Both the position numbers and the translations under genes were made by a program. Positions 16,781 to 24,368 of a stretch of 40,117 bases of DNA are shown in pieces (position 1 is the first letter of the stretch; the number at the start of each line of letters is the position of its first letter). The notes under the pieces are model-generated. The model was not told the origin of the DNA. It ran no database searches and worked only from the letters and a program-made list of their open reading frames with translations. Source of the DNA: CANLWN01 sp039815505 (GTDB lineage: Bacteria; Bacteroidota; Bacteroidia; Flavobacteriales; Flavobacteriaceae); NCBI GenBank assembly GCA_039815505.1, contig JBCBZE010000005.1, positions 1 through 40,117 on the forward strand. The letters are read 5' to 3'.

Positions 16781-18451
16781 ATGAAAAAACAGTTTATCAA
16801 AGTTGTACTATCTTGTATAGTGGTAGCAGGAAGTTTTTCCAGTTGTAAAAAATCCTCTAGCACTTCAAAGAACACTTCTAGAGCTACAGGTTGGAAAATC
16901 AATGCCAAGGAAGGTGGTTTTCAGTACAATTCAGACTTCAAGGAACAGGAAACTTCTCCCGGTTTGGTGTTTATCGAAGGTGGTACTTTCACTAAAGGTA
17001 AAGTACAGGATGACGTAATGCACGATTGGAACAACACCCCAACGGCACAACATGTGCAATCCTTTTATATGGATGAAACAGAAGTTACCAATGTCATGTA
17101 TTTGGAGTATTTGGATTATTTAAAGAGTGTTTATCCTCCAGAAGACCCAAAATATGCGAACATTTACAGAGGAGCATTGCCAGATACTTTGGTTTGGAGA
17201 AACCGATTAGGGTTTAACGAAACAATGACCAACAACTACTTAAGGCATCCTGCTTATGCAGAATATCCCGTTGTCGGCGTTAACTGGATACAAGCAGTAC
17301 AATTTGCCGAATGGCGTACAGACCGGGTAAATGAAGCAATGCTTGAAAGGGAAGGATACCTTGCAAAAGATGCCAAATATAAAGCGGTTTCCGGAGAAGT
17401 AGGCGGTACGTTCAGTACAGAAGCTTACCTGAACAGACCAGAATCTGTATACAATGGTCAAATAGATTCACTCCAAGGCAAAAAGAAAAAAGATTCTGTT
17501 TCTACCTTTGCTAAAAGAAGTAGTGGTGTCATTACACCCGAATATAGGCTACCAACCGAGACCGAATGGGAGTATGCAGCAGCAGCCCTACAAGGTTCCA
17601 GGGAGTACAACAATTACAGAGGAAGAAAAAAATATCCTTGGGAAGGTGATTATACAAGAAACGGACAACGTGTTGGACGTGGTGATCAACTGGCTAATTT
17701 TAAACAAGGAAAAGGGGATTATGGCGGAATAGCCGGGTGGTCCGATGATGGTGCCGATATCACCGCAGAGGTTAAATCCTACAAGCCTAATGATCTTGGA
17801 TTGTATGATATGGCCGGTAATGTGGCCGAGTGGGTATCCGATGTATATAGACCAATAGTGGATGATGAAATAAGTGACTTTAACTACTACAGAGGTAATG
17901 TATATCAAAAAACGGCAATCGGTGAAGACGGAAAAGTAAAAGTACTTAAGGACGAAATTGTGTATGATACACTCCCCAACGGTAAAATAGTTGCCGTAAA
18001 TCTACCGGGTGAAATAGAAATGGTACCCGTAGATGAACAAGAGACATATCTTAGAACCAACTTCTCTTCAAGTGACAATAGGGGGTATAGGGATGGTGAT
18101 CCAGGTTCTTCCAGATTCTTTGATAGGTTCAGTGATGAAGAACAGGCCGAAGAAGCAGGTGGCAAGTCCATGTACAATTCCCCAAAACATAGGGTAGAAA
18201 GGGATTCTCTAGGTAATTTGATACGTCAATATGACCAATCCAATGATAGAACCACATTGATCAATGATGAAGTACGGGTTTTCAAAGGAGGTTCGTGGAG
18301 AGATAGGGCATATTGGTTAGATCCCGCACAGCGTAGATATCTACCACAATATATGGCTACCGATTATATCGGATTTAGATGCGCCATGTCCAGGGTTGGA
18401 TCAAAATCCAAAACAAAGAACAAAACCGTTAGAGGTAAAAAAGTAAAATAA
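16781..18451 (+). CDS. gldJ: gliding motility / T9SS lipoprotein GldJ
   Basis: GldJ is an outer membrane lipoprotein needed for gliding and for stability of the GldK/T9SS ring proteins in flavobacteria. The 556-residue product has a lipoprotein signal with Cys22 in GSFSSCKKSSS. The body is a formylglycine-generating-enzyme (SUMF1)-like fold: GLVFIEGGTFTKG, YMDETEVTNVMYLEYLDYL, YRLPTETEWEYAA, NDLGLYDMAGNVAEWVSD and VFKGGSWRDRAYWLD near the end, with IGFRCAMSR closing the domain. The last 15 residues are strongly basic (KSKTKNKTVRGKKVK). Length agrees with F. johnsoniae GldJ (about 560). The FGE-like fold in GldJ is structural, not known to be catalytic. A strong terminator follows and murF begins 64 bases downstream. 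Confidence 0.94.
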   Translation: MKKQFIKVVLSCIVVAGSFSSCKKSSSTSKNTSRATGWKINAKEGGFQYNSDFKEQETSPGLVFIEGGTFTKGKVQDDVMHDWNNTPTAQHVQSFYMDETEVTNVMYLEYLDYLKSVYPPEDPKYANIYRGALPDTLVWRNRLGFNETMTNNYLRHPAYAEYPVVGVNWIQAVQFAEWRTDRVNEAMLEREGYLAKDAKYKAVSGEVGGTFSTEAYLNRPESVYNGQIDSLQGKKKKDSVSTFAKRSSGVITPEYRLPTETEWEYAAAALQGSREYNNYRGRKKYPWEGDYTRNGQRVGRGDQLANFKQGKGDYGGIAGWSDDGADITAEVKSYKPNDLGLYDMAGNVAEWVSDVYRPIVDDEISDFNYYRGNVYQKTAIGEDGKVKVLKDEIVYDTLPNGKIVAVNLPGEIEMVPVDEQETYLRTNFSSSDNRGYRDGDPGSSRFFDRFSDEEQAEEAGGKSMYNSPKHRVERDSLGNLIRQYDQSNDRTTLINDEVRVFKGGSWRDRAYWLDPAQRRYLPQYMATDYIGFRCAMSRVGSKSKTKNKTVRGKKVK

Positions 18452-18470
18452 TTTTTCAATAAAGAATTTG

Positions 18471-18503
18471 AAAAGCCCCGACGATTAGGTCGGGGCTTTT
18501 TTT
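18471..18503 (+). terminator. rho-independent terminator after gldJ
   Basis: An eleven-base-pair GC-rich stem (AAAGCCCCGAC / GTCGGGGCTTT) with the loop GATTAG is followed by a run of seven T. It begins 20 bases after the gldJ stop. Confidence 0.92.
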
Positions 18504-18510
18504 ATCTTTG
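18503..18510 (+). promoter_or_regulatory. candidate -7 element for murF
   Basis: TATCTTTG matches TAnnTTTG exactly and begins at the last T of the gldJ terminator. It ends five bases before the murF ATG, so a transcript starting here would be nearly leaderless. The -33 position falls inside the terminator stem and shows no TTG, which weakens the call. Confidence 0.45.
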
Positions 18511-18515
18511 TTTTT

Positions 18516-19790
18516 ATGAATATAGCTACATTGCATCGTCTTTTTTTAGCATCTACCGACCTTTGCACGGACTCTAGAAAAATTACCAACGGATGCATGT
18601 TCTTTGCTTTAAAAGGTGACAATTTCAATGGAAATAAGTTTGCACAAGAGGCATTGGACAAAGGTGCGGCCTATGCCATAGTGGATGAGGCAAATTATGT
18701 CACATCAGACAAAATACTGGCATTCCATAGTGTATTGAAAACACTACAGGCACTAGCCACTTATCATAGGCATTATTGTAATGCCAAAGTAATAGCATTG
18801 ACAGGGAGCAATGGCAAAACCACGACCAAAGAACTTATATATGCAGTGCTATCCCAAAAATATAATACTGTAGCCACCAAGGGAAATCTTAACAACCATA
18901 TTGGCGTCCCACTTACGTTATTATCCATAAAGGAAGACACCGAAATCGCCATTGTGGAGATGGGGGCCAACCATCAAAAAGAAATTGAATTTTTATGTTC
19001 CTTAGCACAACCGGATTTTGGCTACATTACCAATTTTGGAAAGGCACATTTAGAAGGTTTTGGAGGTGTGGACGGTGTTATCAAAGGAAAGAGTGAACTA
19101 TATACGTATCTCATAGCGAACAACAAGCCTATTTTTCTAAATGCCGATGATGTGATACAGCGGGAGAAATTGAAAAACTACATCAATAAGTTTGGCTACA
19201 GCGATCAAGACCATGAATATTACATCATAAAGTTATTGGGAACAGATCCCCATGTGGCATTGAAGGCTGAAAATAGCACCATAAAATCTCAATTGGTAGG
19301 CGCCTATAACTTTACCAATTGCTGTGCAGCCCTACTTATGGGAAAATATTTTAATGTTCCGCTTCCCGCCATAAAAGAGGCTATTGAAAATTATATACCG
19401 GAAAACAATAGATCGCAAATCATAAAAAAGAATGGACGCTATATTATTTTGGACGCGTATAACGCAAACCCAACAAGCATGGAGGCTGCCCTGGAAAACT
19501 TTAAGACGATCAAAGCCAAAAACAAAGTTGTATTCTTAGGTGACATGTTCGAGTTGGGAGACGATGCTCCGAAAGAACACCAACATATTGCGGACCTTGT
19601 TTTGGAAATGAAATTTGATGATGCTTACCTCATCGGGGAAAATTTTGCACAAACCCATTCGCCCTTAAAAAAATTCGAATCGTATGCTACTTCGGCCGTT
19701 CACTTAAAGAAAAATAGTCCAGAAGACGGATACATACTCATAAAAGGTTCCCGTGGAATGGCCTTGGAAAGAATACTAGATCTATTATAA
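18516..19790 (+). CDS. murF: UDP-N-acetylmuramoyl-tripeptide--D-alanyl-D-alanine ligase
   Basis: MurF joins D-Ala-D-Ala to the UDP-MurNAc-tripeptide in the cytoplasm, the last soluble step of the peptidoglycan precursor. The 424 residues show the Mur ligase P-loop TGSNGKTTTKE (96-106), the NLNNHIGVPLTLL segment, EMGANHQKEIEFL with the metal-binding glutamate, the conserved ITNFGKAHLEGFGG, and the C-terminal DAYNANPTSMEAAL and FLGDMFELG motifs. It starts a plus-strand run with an ABC permease, an ABC ATPase and a DCC protein that ends in a terminator at 22157. The gldJ-murF order is also known from other flavobacteria. Confidence 0.95.
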   Translation: MNIATLHRLFLASTDLCTDSRKITNGCMFFALKGDNFNGNKFAQEALDKGAAYAIVDEANYVTSDKILAFHSVLKTLQALATYHRHYCNAKVIALTGSNGKTTTKELIYAVLSQKYNTVATKGNLNNHIGVPLTLLSIKEDTEIAIVEMGANHQKEIEFLCSLAQPDFGYITNFGKAHLEGFGGVDGVIKGKSELYTYLIANNKPIFLNADDVIQREKLKNYINKFGYSDQDHEYYIIKLLGTDPHVALKAENSTIKSQLVGAYNFTNCCAALLMGKYFNVPLPAIKEAIENYIPENNRSQIIKKNGRYIILDAYNANPTSMEAALENFKTIKAKNKVVFLGDMFELGDDAPKEHQHIADLVLEMKFDDAYLIGENFAQTHSPLKKFESYATSAVHLKKNSPEDGYILIKGSRGMALERILDLL

Positions 19791-19821
19791 ATTGTATTTT
19801 TAAGATCTCTACCGATAACTT

Positions 19822-21039
19822 ATGGCCCAAAGCGCATTTAATAAAGTAAATCTGTTTATTGCGTTTCAATACCTAATTACCAGAAGAAAGCAGAGCATTT
19901 TAGCCACGGTCGGCGTTATACTTGGTGTCTCTATTTTCATTGTTATGATCAGCTTCATGACCGGTGTAAATGGCTTTTTGGACGATGCCGTCTTCAACGG
20001 TAGCCCTGATATCATCATTAGCAAGAAATCTGTCAAATCTGCGACCAAAGGTGTATTTGGCCTTACCATACCCGCTCTGGAAGAAGTAGATGACATAGAT
20101 AAACTATTAAGCCAAAACGATAATGTACAATCCTTTTCGCATCAATTGGTTTCCCCTGCGATATTGATAAGTGACGCCCAACAATTACCGGTTAGCATTA
20201 ATGGCATATTTCCAGATGAGGAGACGGCGATGGTAGATTTAGACCATAGATTGATTCATGGCATTGGATTTAAGGGTCTCCAAAAGAAAAATTCCGTTCT
20301 CATGGGCATAAGCTTGGCCGAGCGTTTACAGGTTACAGCGGGTGATGAACTAAAGATGATATTGCCCAACGGAAAAAATCAACAATTGACCGTTGCCGGA
20401 GTATTTAGTTTTGGAATTACCACCATTGATAATATAAGAACCTATGTACATATAGAAACCCTTCAGCAGCTCTTGGGAGAGAAACCGCTGATCACCAATA
20501 TACATATAAAGCTAAAGGACCGTGAAGATGTTAGTGTAAAGACACCTTTGGAACAAAGTACCAATGCCATTAACGTAGAAGATTGGAAAGATAGTAATAA
20601 GACCATTGTAATAGGGAACAAAGTGCGCAATGTGCTGACATGGACCATTTCTTTTGCATTACTTTTGGTGGCAGGGTTTGGAATTTACAATATTTTAAAT
20701 AGCACGGTAATACAAAAAAGAAAGGATATTGCCGTTTTAAAGACCATGGGATATAGAAGTAAGGATATTGTTTTTGTGTTTTTGGTACAATCCTTTATTA
20801 TTGGTTTCACCGGTTCCCTTTTTGGTGCTTTTTTTGGCTATTTAATTAGCTATGGCATTTCACGGACGCCATTGGAAACGACTGATTTTCTAATTGCCAG
20901 TACCTACCCGGTTACGTTCAATCCGCTTTTTTATTTTTTAGGTAGTTCTTTTGGAATCCTCACCTCATTGTTCGCCGGCTATTTTCCATCACAAAAAGCA
21001 AGCCGGGTCGACCCTGTAACCATTATAAGAGGTATATGA
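19822..21039 (+). CDS. FtsX-family ABC transporter permease (LolC/MacB-like)
   Basis: This 405-residue permease has the four-helix MacB/LolC layout. A first membrane helix lies at about residues 25-50 (KQSILATVGVILGVSIFIVM). A periplasmic domain of about 220 residues follows. A C-terminal FtsX block has three helices (about 272-400), ending in the family motif YFPSQKASRVDPVTIIRG. The ATPase gene overlaps its stop by four bases (ATGA), so both act together. Such pairs extract lipoproteins from the inner membrane (LolCDE) or drive envelope efflux (MacB-type); a single permease and no adjacent membrane fusion protein leave the substrate open. The start is the ATG 31 bases after murF. Confidence 0.88.
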   Translation: MAQSAFNKVNLFIAFQYLITRRKQSILATVGVILGVSIFIVMISFMTGVNGFLDDAVFNGSPDIIISKKSVKSATKGVFGLTIPALEEVDDIDKLLSQNDNVQSFSHQLVSPAILISDAQQLPVSINGIFPDEETAMVDLDHRLIHGIGFKGLQKKNSVLMGISLAERLQVTAGDELKMILPNGKNQQLTVAGVFSFGITTIDNIRTYVHIETLQQLLGEKPLITNIHIKLKDREDVSVKTPLEQSTNAINVEDWKDSNKTIVIGNKVRNVLTWTISFALLLVAGFGIYNILNSTVIQKRKDIAVLKTMGYRSKDIVFVFLVQSFIIGFTGSLFGAFFGYLISYGISRTPLETTDFLIASTYPVTFNPLFYFLGSSFGILTSLFAGYFPSQKASRVDPVTIIRGI

Positions 21040-21704
21040 TATTAGAAGCATCGGATATCAATAAATATTTCCTTGAACCAGAAAAACAACAGGTACTTAA
21101 TGGCGTTTCTTTAAACGCCGAAGTAGGGGATCTAATTTCTATTTATGGAGAATCGGGAAGCGGTAAATCTACCCTACTATATATCCTATCCACCCTGGAC
21201 ACCAAGTTTCAAGGCACTTTGAATATCCTGGACCAGCCTATTAAAAACCTAACCCCCGATGAATTGGCTAATTTTAGAAATAAGTATATAGGCTTTGTAT
21301 ATCAATTTCATTTTTTACTTCATGAATTCAATGTATTGCAAAATATTATGCTTCCCGCCTTAAAACTTGGAATCAAAAACGCCGAGGAAATTAAAGAAGA
21401 CGCTTATGTATTGCTTAAAGAAATGGGGATGCAGGACTTTGCCAAGCGCCGCTCCTATAAACTATCTGGCGGCCAACAGCAACGAGTGGCCATTGCCCGC
21501 TCATTAATTAATGACCCCGCGCTAATTATTGCCGACGAACCTACCGGAAATTTAGACCAAAAAAACACCATGATCATCTTTGATTTACTTAAAGAAATCA
21601 CAGCTACCAAAAATAAAACCGTGGTCATGGCAACCCACAATCTTAGTATTCAAAAAAAATCCCAACGTGTAATTGAAATTATTGATGGTTCCGTACGACT
21701 ATAG
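21036..21704 (+). CDS. LolD/MacB-like ABC transporter ATP-binding protein
   Basis: This 222-residue ATPase pairs with the overlapping permease. Walker A is GESGSGKS (38-45), the Q-loop segment is GFVYQFHFLLHEFNVLQNI, the signature LSGGQQQRVAIARSL spans 143-157, Walker B is ALIIADE (162-168) and the switch histidine is in MATHNLS. FHFLLHEFNVLQN and DEPTGNLDQ are characteristic of the LolD/MacB-N branch, in which the ATPase works with an FtsX-type permease by mechanotransmission. The ATG lies within the last codons of the permease gene. Confidence 0.9.
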   Translation: MILEASDINKYFLEPEKQQVLNGVSLNAEVGDLISIYGESGSGKSTLLYILSTLDTKFQGTLNILDQPIKNLTPDELANFRNKYIGFVYQFHFLLHEFNVLQNIMLPALKLGIKNAEEIKEDAYVLLKEMGMQDFAKRRSYKLSGGQQQRVAIARSLINDPALIIADEPTGNLDQKNTMIIFDLLKEITATKNKTVVMATHNLSIQKKSQRVIEIIDGSVRL

Positions 21705-21729
21705 AAGCATAGTAAAATCATAAGCACAA

Positions 21730-22131
21730 ATGGAAACAAGAATAAAGGAAAGCATAATAGTATTTGACGGGGAGTGTAACTTATGCAATGGCGTGGTAGG
21801 TTGGTTATTACGGTTTGCCCCTAATGATGTTTTTAGGTTTGTTGCATTTCAATCCGTGGAAGGGCAGCAATTGTTAAAAAAGAATGGTTTTCCTACCCAG
21901 CAGCTGGAAACCGTTATACTATTCGATGAAAATGGCGTGCATACACATTCCGATGGTTTTCTAAGGATTGTATCCAAAATACCCAAATGGAGATTAGTAG
22001 CGGCCCTTTTGGCATTTATTCCAAGAATCATTAGGGACACTATTTATAATTTGGCCTCTAGAAATAGAGTAAAGTGGTTCGGAAAGTCCAAAAGCTGCAC
22101 GATCAGTTTTAGACAGCAATTGGCATCATGA
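21730..22131 (+). CDS. DCC-family thiol-disulfide oxidoreductase-like protein (DUF393)
   Basis: The 133-residue protein has the DUF393 signature with a CxxC pair, IVFDGECNLCNGVVGWLLR (residues about 10-28), and the aromatic-rich following segment RFVAFQSVEGQQLLKKNGF. Family members are called DCC after the DxxCxxC motif and are predicted to have a thioredoxin-like fold; a biochemical role is not firmly known. The C-terminal part has one hydrophobic stretch (WRLVAALLAFIPRIIRDTIYN) that could contact the membrane. It is the last gene of the run from murF and is followed by a clear terminator. Confidence 0.85.
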   Translation: METRIKESIIVFDGECNLCNGVVGWLLRFAPNDVFRFVAFQSVEGQQLLKKNGFPTQQLETVILFDENGVHTHSDGFLRIVSKIPKWRLVAALLAFIPRIIRDTIYNLASRNRVKWFGKSKSCTISFRQQLAS

Positions 22132-22156
22132 TATTTAACCTTGAAAAAGAAAAGTA

Positions 22157-22189
22157 AAAAACCCATCGGACTTTCGATGGGTTTTTTTG
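22157..22189 (+). terminator. rho-independent terminator after the murF-DCC run
   Basis: The stem AAAAACCCATCG / CGATGGGTTTTT with the loop GACTTT ends in seven T. It starts 26 bases after the DCC gene stop and closes the plus-strand run. Confidence 0.9.
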
Positions 22190-22320
22190 TGTGGGATATA
22201 CTGGATTGTATATCCATTTGTCAAAACCAAAGTTGCAAACAGAAAATCCCAAAGCGTTAAAACGCTTTTTTTCTTCTATTTTCTATATCCTTCAAAATAT
22301 TGTTTTGAGTTTTTCTAAAA

Positions 22321-22350
22321 TAAAAAATCCACACTATCATGTGGATTTTC
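22321..22350 (-). terminator. terminator after tRNA-Val(GAC)
   Basis: A perfect ten-base-pair stem (AAAATCCACA / TGTGGATTTT) with a six-base loop lies just downstream of the tRNA on the minus strand and runs into TTATTTT. The T-rich flank on the other side makes partial activity in the plus direction possible. Confidence 0.8.
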
Positions 22351-22359
22351 TGTTTGTCG

Positions 22360-22434
22360 TGGGACATACTGGATTCGAACCAGTGACCTCTGCCCTGTCA
22401 AGGCAGCGCTCTAAACCAACTGAGCTAATATCCC
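22360..22434 (-). tRNA. tRNA-Val (anticodon GAC)
   Basis: All four arms can be folded. The acceptor stem is GGGATAT / ATGTCCC with one G-U pair and discriminator A. The D arm is GCTC-AGTTGGTTTA-GAGC. The anticodon arm CTGCC-TTGACAG-GGCAG gives anticodon GAC, reading the valine codon GUC (and GUU by wobble only if permitted). The T arm is ACTGG-TTCGAAT-CCAGT. The 3' CCA is not encoded. Its last 22 transcribed T-arm bases are identical to those of the second tRNA-Val at 24209-24283. Confidence 0.95.
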
Positions 22435-22453
22435 TACTTTTACCAAGGTCGTG

Positions 22454-22461
22454 CAAAATTA
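22454..22461 (-). promoter_or_regulatory. candidate -7 element for tRNA-Val(GAC)
   Basis: The minus strand reads TAATTTTG, an exact TAnnTTTG match, ending 20 bases before the 5' end of the tRNA. A TTG lies only 11 bases further upstream, too close for the usual -33 spacing. Confidence 0.5.
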
Positions 22462-22508
22462 CCCAAATTTTCCAATTTCCCACCTTTTTAAACCATATAA
22501 TGTATGCA

Positions 22509-23045
22509 TTACCAAGTATATTCCGGTGGTTGTATATTGTTCATCCTAAGATATAGATTGGCCTTGGCCCTATGGTTTGCCATATGATCTTGTACATAAA
22601 AAAGGGCAAATGCCCTACTCACCGTATTGCCGCTATGATACATAACGCATGTTCCGTCCAGTTGTTCTTGATCAATAGTACGGATTATGTTTTCGGTATA
22701 TTCAAATGCATTTTGTAGCATCTTAACTATTTCTTTTTTGGTTAGACCGGACGCATCGGGCGGATTGGGTTTTACGTCCATTCCTTGAACATATCGTTGT
22801 GTGAGCAATTCTATGGTATATGCAATATGAACCATTTGTTCCTTAAAAGTTTTGCTTACTTCCGTGGGCTTATACCTATACAATTCACTTGGCATGGCAT
22901 CGGCTACCGCTAAACAGTGTTCCTTGGCTTCCAGCCAAACGGGTAGATACATTTTAGTAAACGGTGTCTTGGGAACTATTTCCGTTTGTGTATATGCAAA
23001 GGAAACATAAAACAAGATAAAACCTTTAATAGCAATGTTTTTCAT
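22509..23045 (-). CDS. exported DinB-like (DinB/DfsB superfamily) protein
   Basis: The 178-residue product looks like a DinB-fold four-helix protein with a signal peptide (MKNIAIKGFILFYVSFAYTQ). The expected metal-site histidines are visible: one in QMVHIAYTIE and a pair in QDHMANHRAKANLYLR, which has the family pattern DHxxHHRxQ in a variant form. The ATG at 23045 is used because the longer open frame starts with TTG. DinB-fold proteins include thiol-dependent transferases and many members without known activity, usually cytoplasmic; export is less common. No partner gene is adjacent. The nearest plus-strand neighbour is a divergent exported protein of unknown function. Confidence 0.8.
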   Translation of the reverse strand: MKNIAIKGFILFYVSFAYTQTEIVPKTPFTKMYLPVWLEAKEHCLAVADAMPSELYRYKPTEVSKTFKEQMVHIAYTIELLTQRYVQGMDVKPNPPDASGLTKKEIVKMLQNAFEYTENIIRTIDQEQLDGTCVMYHSGNTVSRAFALFYVQDHMANHRAKANLYLRMNNIQPPEYTW

Positions 23046-23383
23046 ATCCAATGTGATTTAGTTCCAAGATATAAAAATGAGTTAACATATATGAAAGCTA
23101 ATGTAATCGCATAACTTTTAAATACCTTGTCGGTTCTGCCTTTATCCTGGGAAACAAAAATAACAGACCCATAACATTCGGAAAAACCAAGGCCCATATC
23201 TTGGTATTTGAAAACTTGATTACCACATCCGATATTATTGCAGTCCTTATGTAAATTTTGTAGTTCCAAGTACCCAAATTTCCCTGTATTAAAACAGTTT
23301 GGGCCCAATAATTGGAAAACCGACCCACAGAATTTTTTTTTTTCGATTTTAGTTGTATCTTAAAGCGACCAAAATAAAAAGTT
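23046..23383. other. intergenic region with a T11 tract, no gene supported
   Basis: These 338 bases lie between the divergent DinB-like and unknown exported protein genes. The open frames inside them on the minus strand match no family and lack sensible starts. The one distinctive element is an uninterrupted run of eleven T at 23333-23343, 40 bases before the ATG at 23384. A weak -7-like TATCTTAA is at 23356-23363. Nothing else is recognised. Confidence 0.5.
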
Positions 23384-24133
23384 ATGAGCAAAAAGTTGTT
23401 ATCAATAGTTTTTACGTGTTTTATTTCTTTTGCCGTCATAGGCCAAGCGGGACCTCAGTTAAATCAGGGCGTTGTATCCTCTGGCGCACCCTTTAACTGG
23501 ACCAAAGTGGCTAAATGGAAGAGTGACCTAAACAATAAGACGCTTACTTTACAGAATGATGTGAACATTCCCTTATCGGATATAGAAGGCTCCATGTATC
23601 TTAATGAATTTTTCGTTGTAGGCAGCACCTACCATTTAGATAAAGCCCATCACGGTTTACCAATGCGCTACAATGCGTTCAGTGATGAAATTGAAGTAAA
23701 AAGAGCAGGTAAGACAGACTTGGAGGCCTTGCATAGAACTTCTGATATTTCTTGTGAGATCAACAATCAAAAGTTTGTTTTTTCTAAATATACGAACGCG
23801 CAAAATGAAATGAAAAAGGGATATCTTATTACGCTGACTTCGGGAAAGAACTATACGTTATATGAAAGAAAGTCCAAGGTTTTTAGGAAAGCGGAGAAGG
23901 CAAAAACATCTTTTCATTCGGACACTCCCAACAAGTTTGTAGATAGAAACGGTTTTTATCTAGCTTCAGGTAATGGAACTCCAAGACATTTTAAAGGTTC
24001 AAAAAAGGAACTCGCCAAGTTCTTTGGTGCGGATAATGCCTCTTCATTAAAGTCCTTTGTTAAGGAAAATAAAATTGATTTAAACCAAAAAATGGATTTA
24101 ACAAGATTGGTTACATATGCCAATTCCCTTTAA
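23384..24133 (+). CDS. exported protein of unknown function
   Basis: I do not recognise this 249-residue protein. It starts with a clear signal peptide (MSKKLLSIVFTCFISFAVIG, cleavage probably after the following GQ/A region). The mature part is rich in lysine, asparagine and serine, has no cysteine pair pattern or membrane span, and alternates short predicted beta segments (KTLTLQNDVNIPLSDIEGSM; FFVVGSTYHLDKAHHG) with charged helices toward the end (FKGSKKELAKFFGADNASSL). There is no T9SS sorting domain. It is a single gene, flanked by a divergent DinB-like gene and a bidirectional terminator shared with tRNA-Val(TAC). Codon usage looks like that of its neighbours. Confidence 0.75.
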   Translation: MSKKLLSIVFTCFISFAVIGQAGPQLNQGVVSSGAPFNWTKVAKWKSDLNNKTLTLQNDVNIPLSDIEGSMYLNEFFVVGSTYHLDKAHHGLPMRYNAFSDEIEVKRAGKTDLEALHRTSDISCEINNQKFVFSKYTNAQNEMKKGYLITLTSGKNYTLYERKSKVFRKAEKAKTSFHSDTPNKFVDRNGFYLASGNGTPRHFKGSKKELAKFFGADNASSLKSFVKENKIDLNQKMDLTRLVTYANSL

Positions 24134-24172
24134 GGAAAATTAATGCCATACAAGCATACAAGATATAAAAAC

Positions 24173-24203
24173 AAAAAATCCGCACAGATTGTGCGGATTT
24201 TTG
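24173..24203 (-). terminator. bidirectional terminator between tRNA-Val(TAC) and the unknown exported gene
   Basis: A stem of twelve to thirteen base pairs (AAAAATCCGCACA / TGTGCGGATTTTT) with a three-base loop has A-rich and T-rich flanks on both sides. It can end the tRNA transcript on the minus strand and the gene ending at 24133 on the plus strand. Confidence 0.85.
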
Positions 24204-24208
24204 TATTG

Positions 24209-24283
24209 TGGGCCCTACTGGATTCGAACCAGTGACCCCCTGCTTGTAAGGCAGGTGCTCTGAACCAACTGAGCTAAGAGCCC
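24209..24283 (-). tRNA. tRNA-Val (anticodon TAC)
   Basis: The acceptor stem is GGGCTCT / AGGGCCC with one G-U pair and discriminator A. The D arm is GCTC-AGTTGGTTCA-GAGC. The anticodon arm CCTGC-CTTACAA-GCAGG gives anticodon TAC for valine codons GUA/GUG. The T arm ACTGG-TTCGAAT-CCAGT is identical to that of tRNA-Val(GAC). CCA is not encoded. Confidence 0.95.
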
Positions 24284-24321
24284 TCTCATCAATAAGTTCC
24301 TTATCCTTCAATAAGGGAGTG

Positions 24322-24351
24322 CAAATATAGTATAGTTTTTAGTTCTCCAAA
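24322..24351 (-). promoter_or_regulatory. promoter of tRNA-Val(TAC)
   Basis: The minus strand shows TTTG at 24348-24351, an 18-base spacer and TATATTTG at 24322-24329. Both elements and the spacing agree with the Bacteroidota housekeeping consensus (TTTG, then TAnnTTTG). It lies 38 bases upstream of the tRNA 5' end. This is the best promoter match in the window. Confidence 0.75.
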
Positions 24352-24368
24352 AGAAAAATAAGAAAAAA

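Noticed and set aside
16781..18451. Reading the FGE/SUMF1-like fold of gldJ as an active formylglycine-generating enzyme
   Set aside because: The lipoprotein signal, basic tail, length and gldJ-murF context identify GldJ, in which the fold is not known to be catalytic.
22191..22556. Open frame of 121 codons on the plus strand containing a GHTGFEPVTSALSRQ-like peptide
   Set aside because: This peptide is the well-known false translation of the antisense of a tRNA gene; the frame runs across tRNA-Val(GAC) and its terminator.
23042..23439. Two overlapping minus-strand open frames in the gap before the unknown exported gene
   Set aside because: Composition is not protein-like, starts are poor, and one runs across the T11 tract and into the signal peptide of the real plus-strand gene.
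24111..24311. Open frame of 66 codons on the minus strand containing GVTGSNPVGPT
   Set aside because: It is a sense-strand read-through of tRNA-Val(TAC) and its terminator, not a protein gene.
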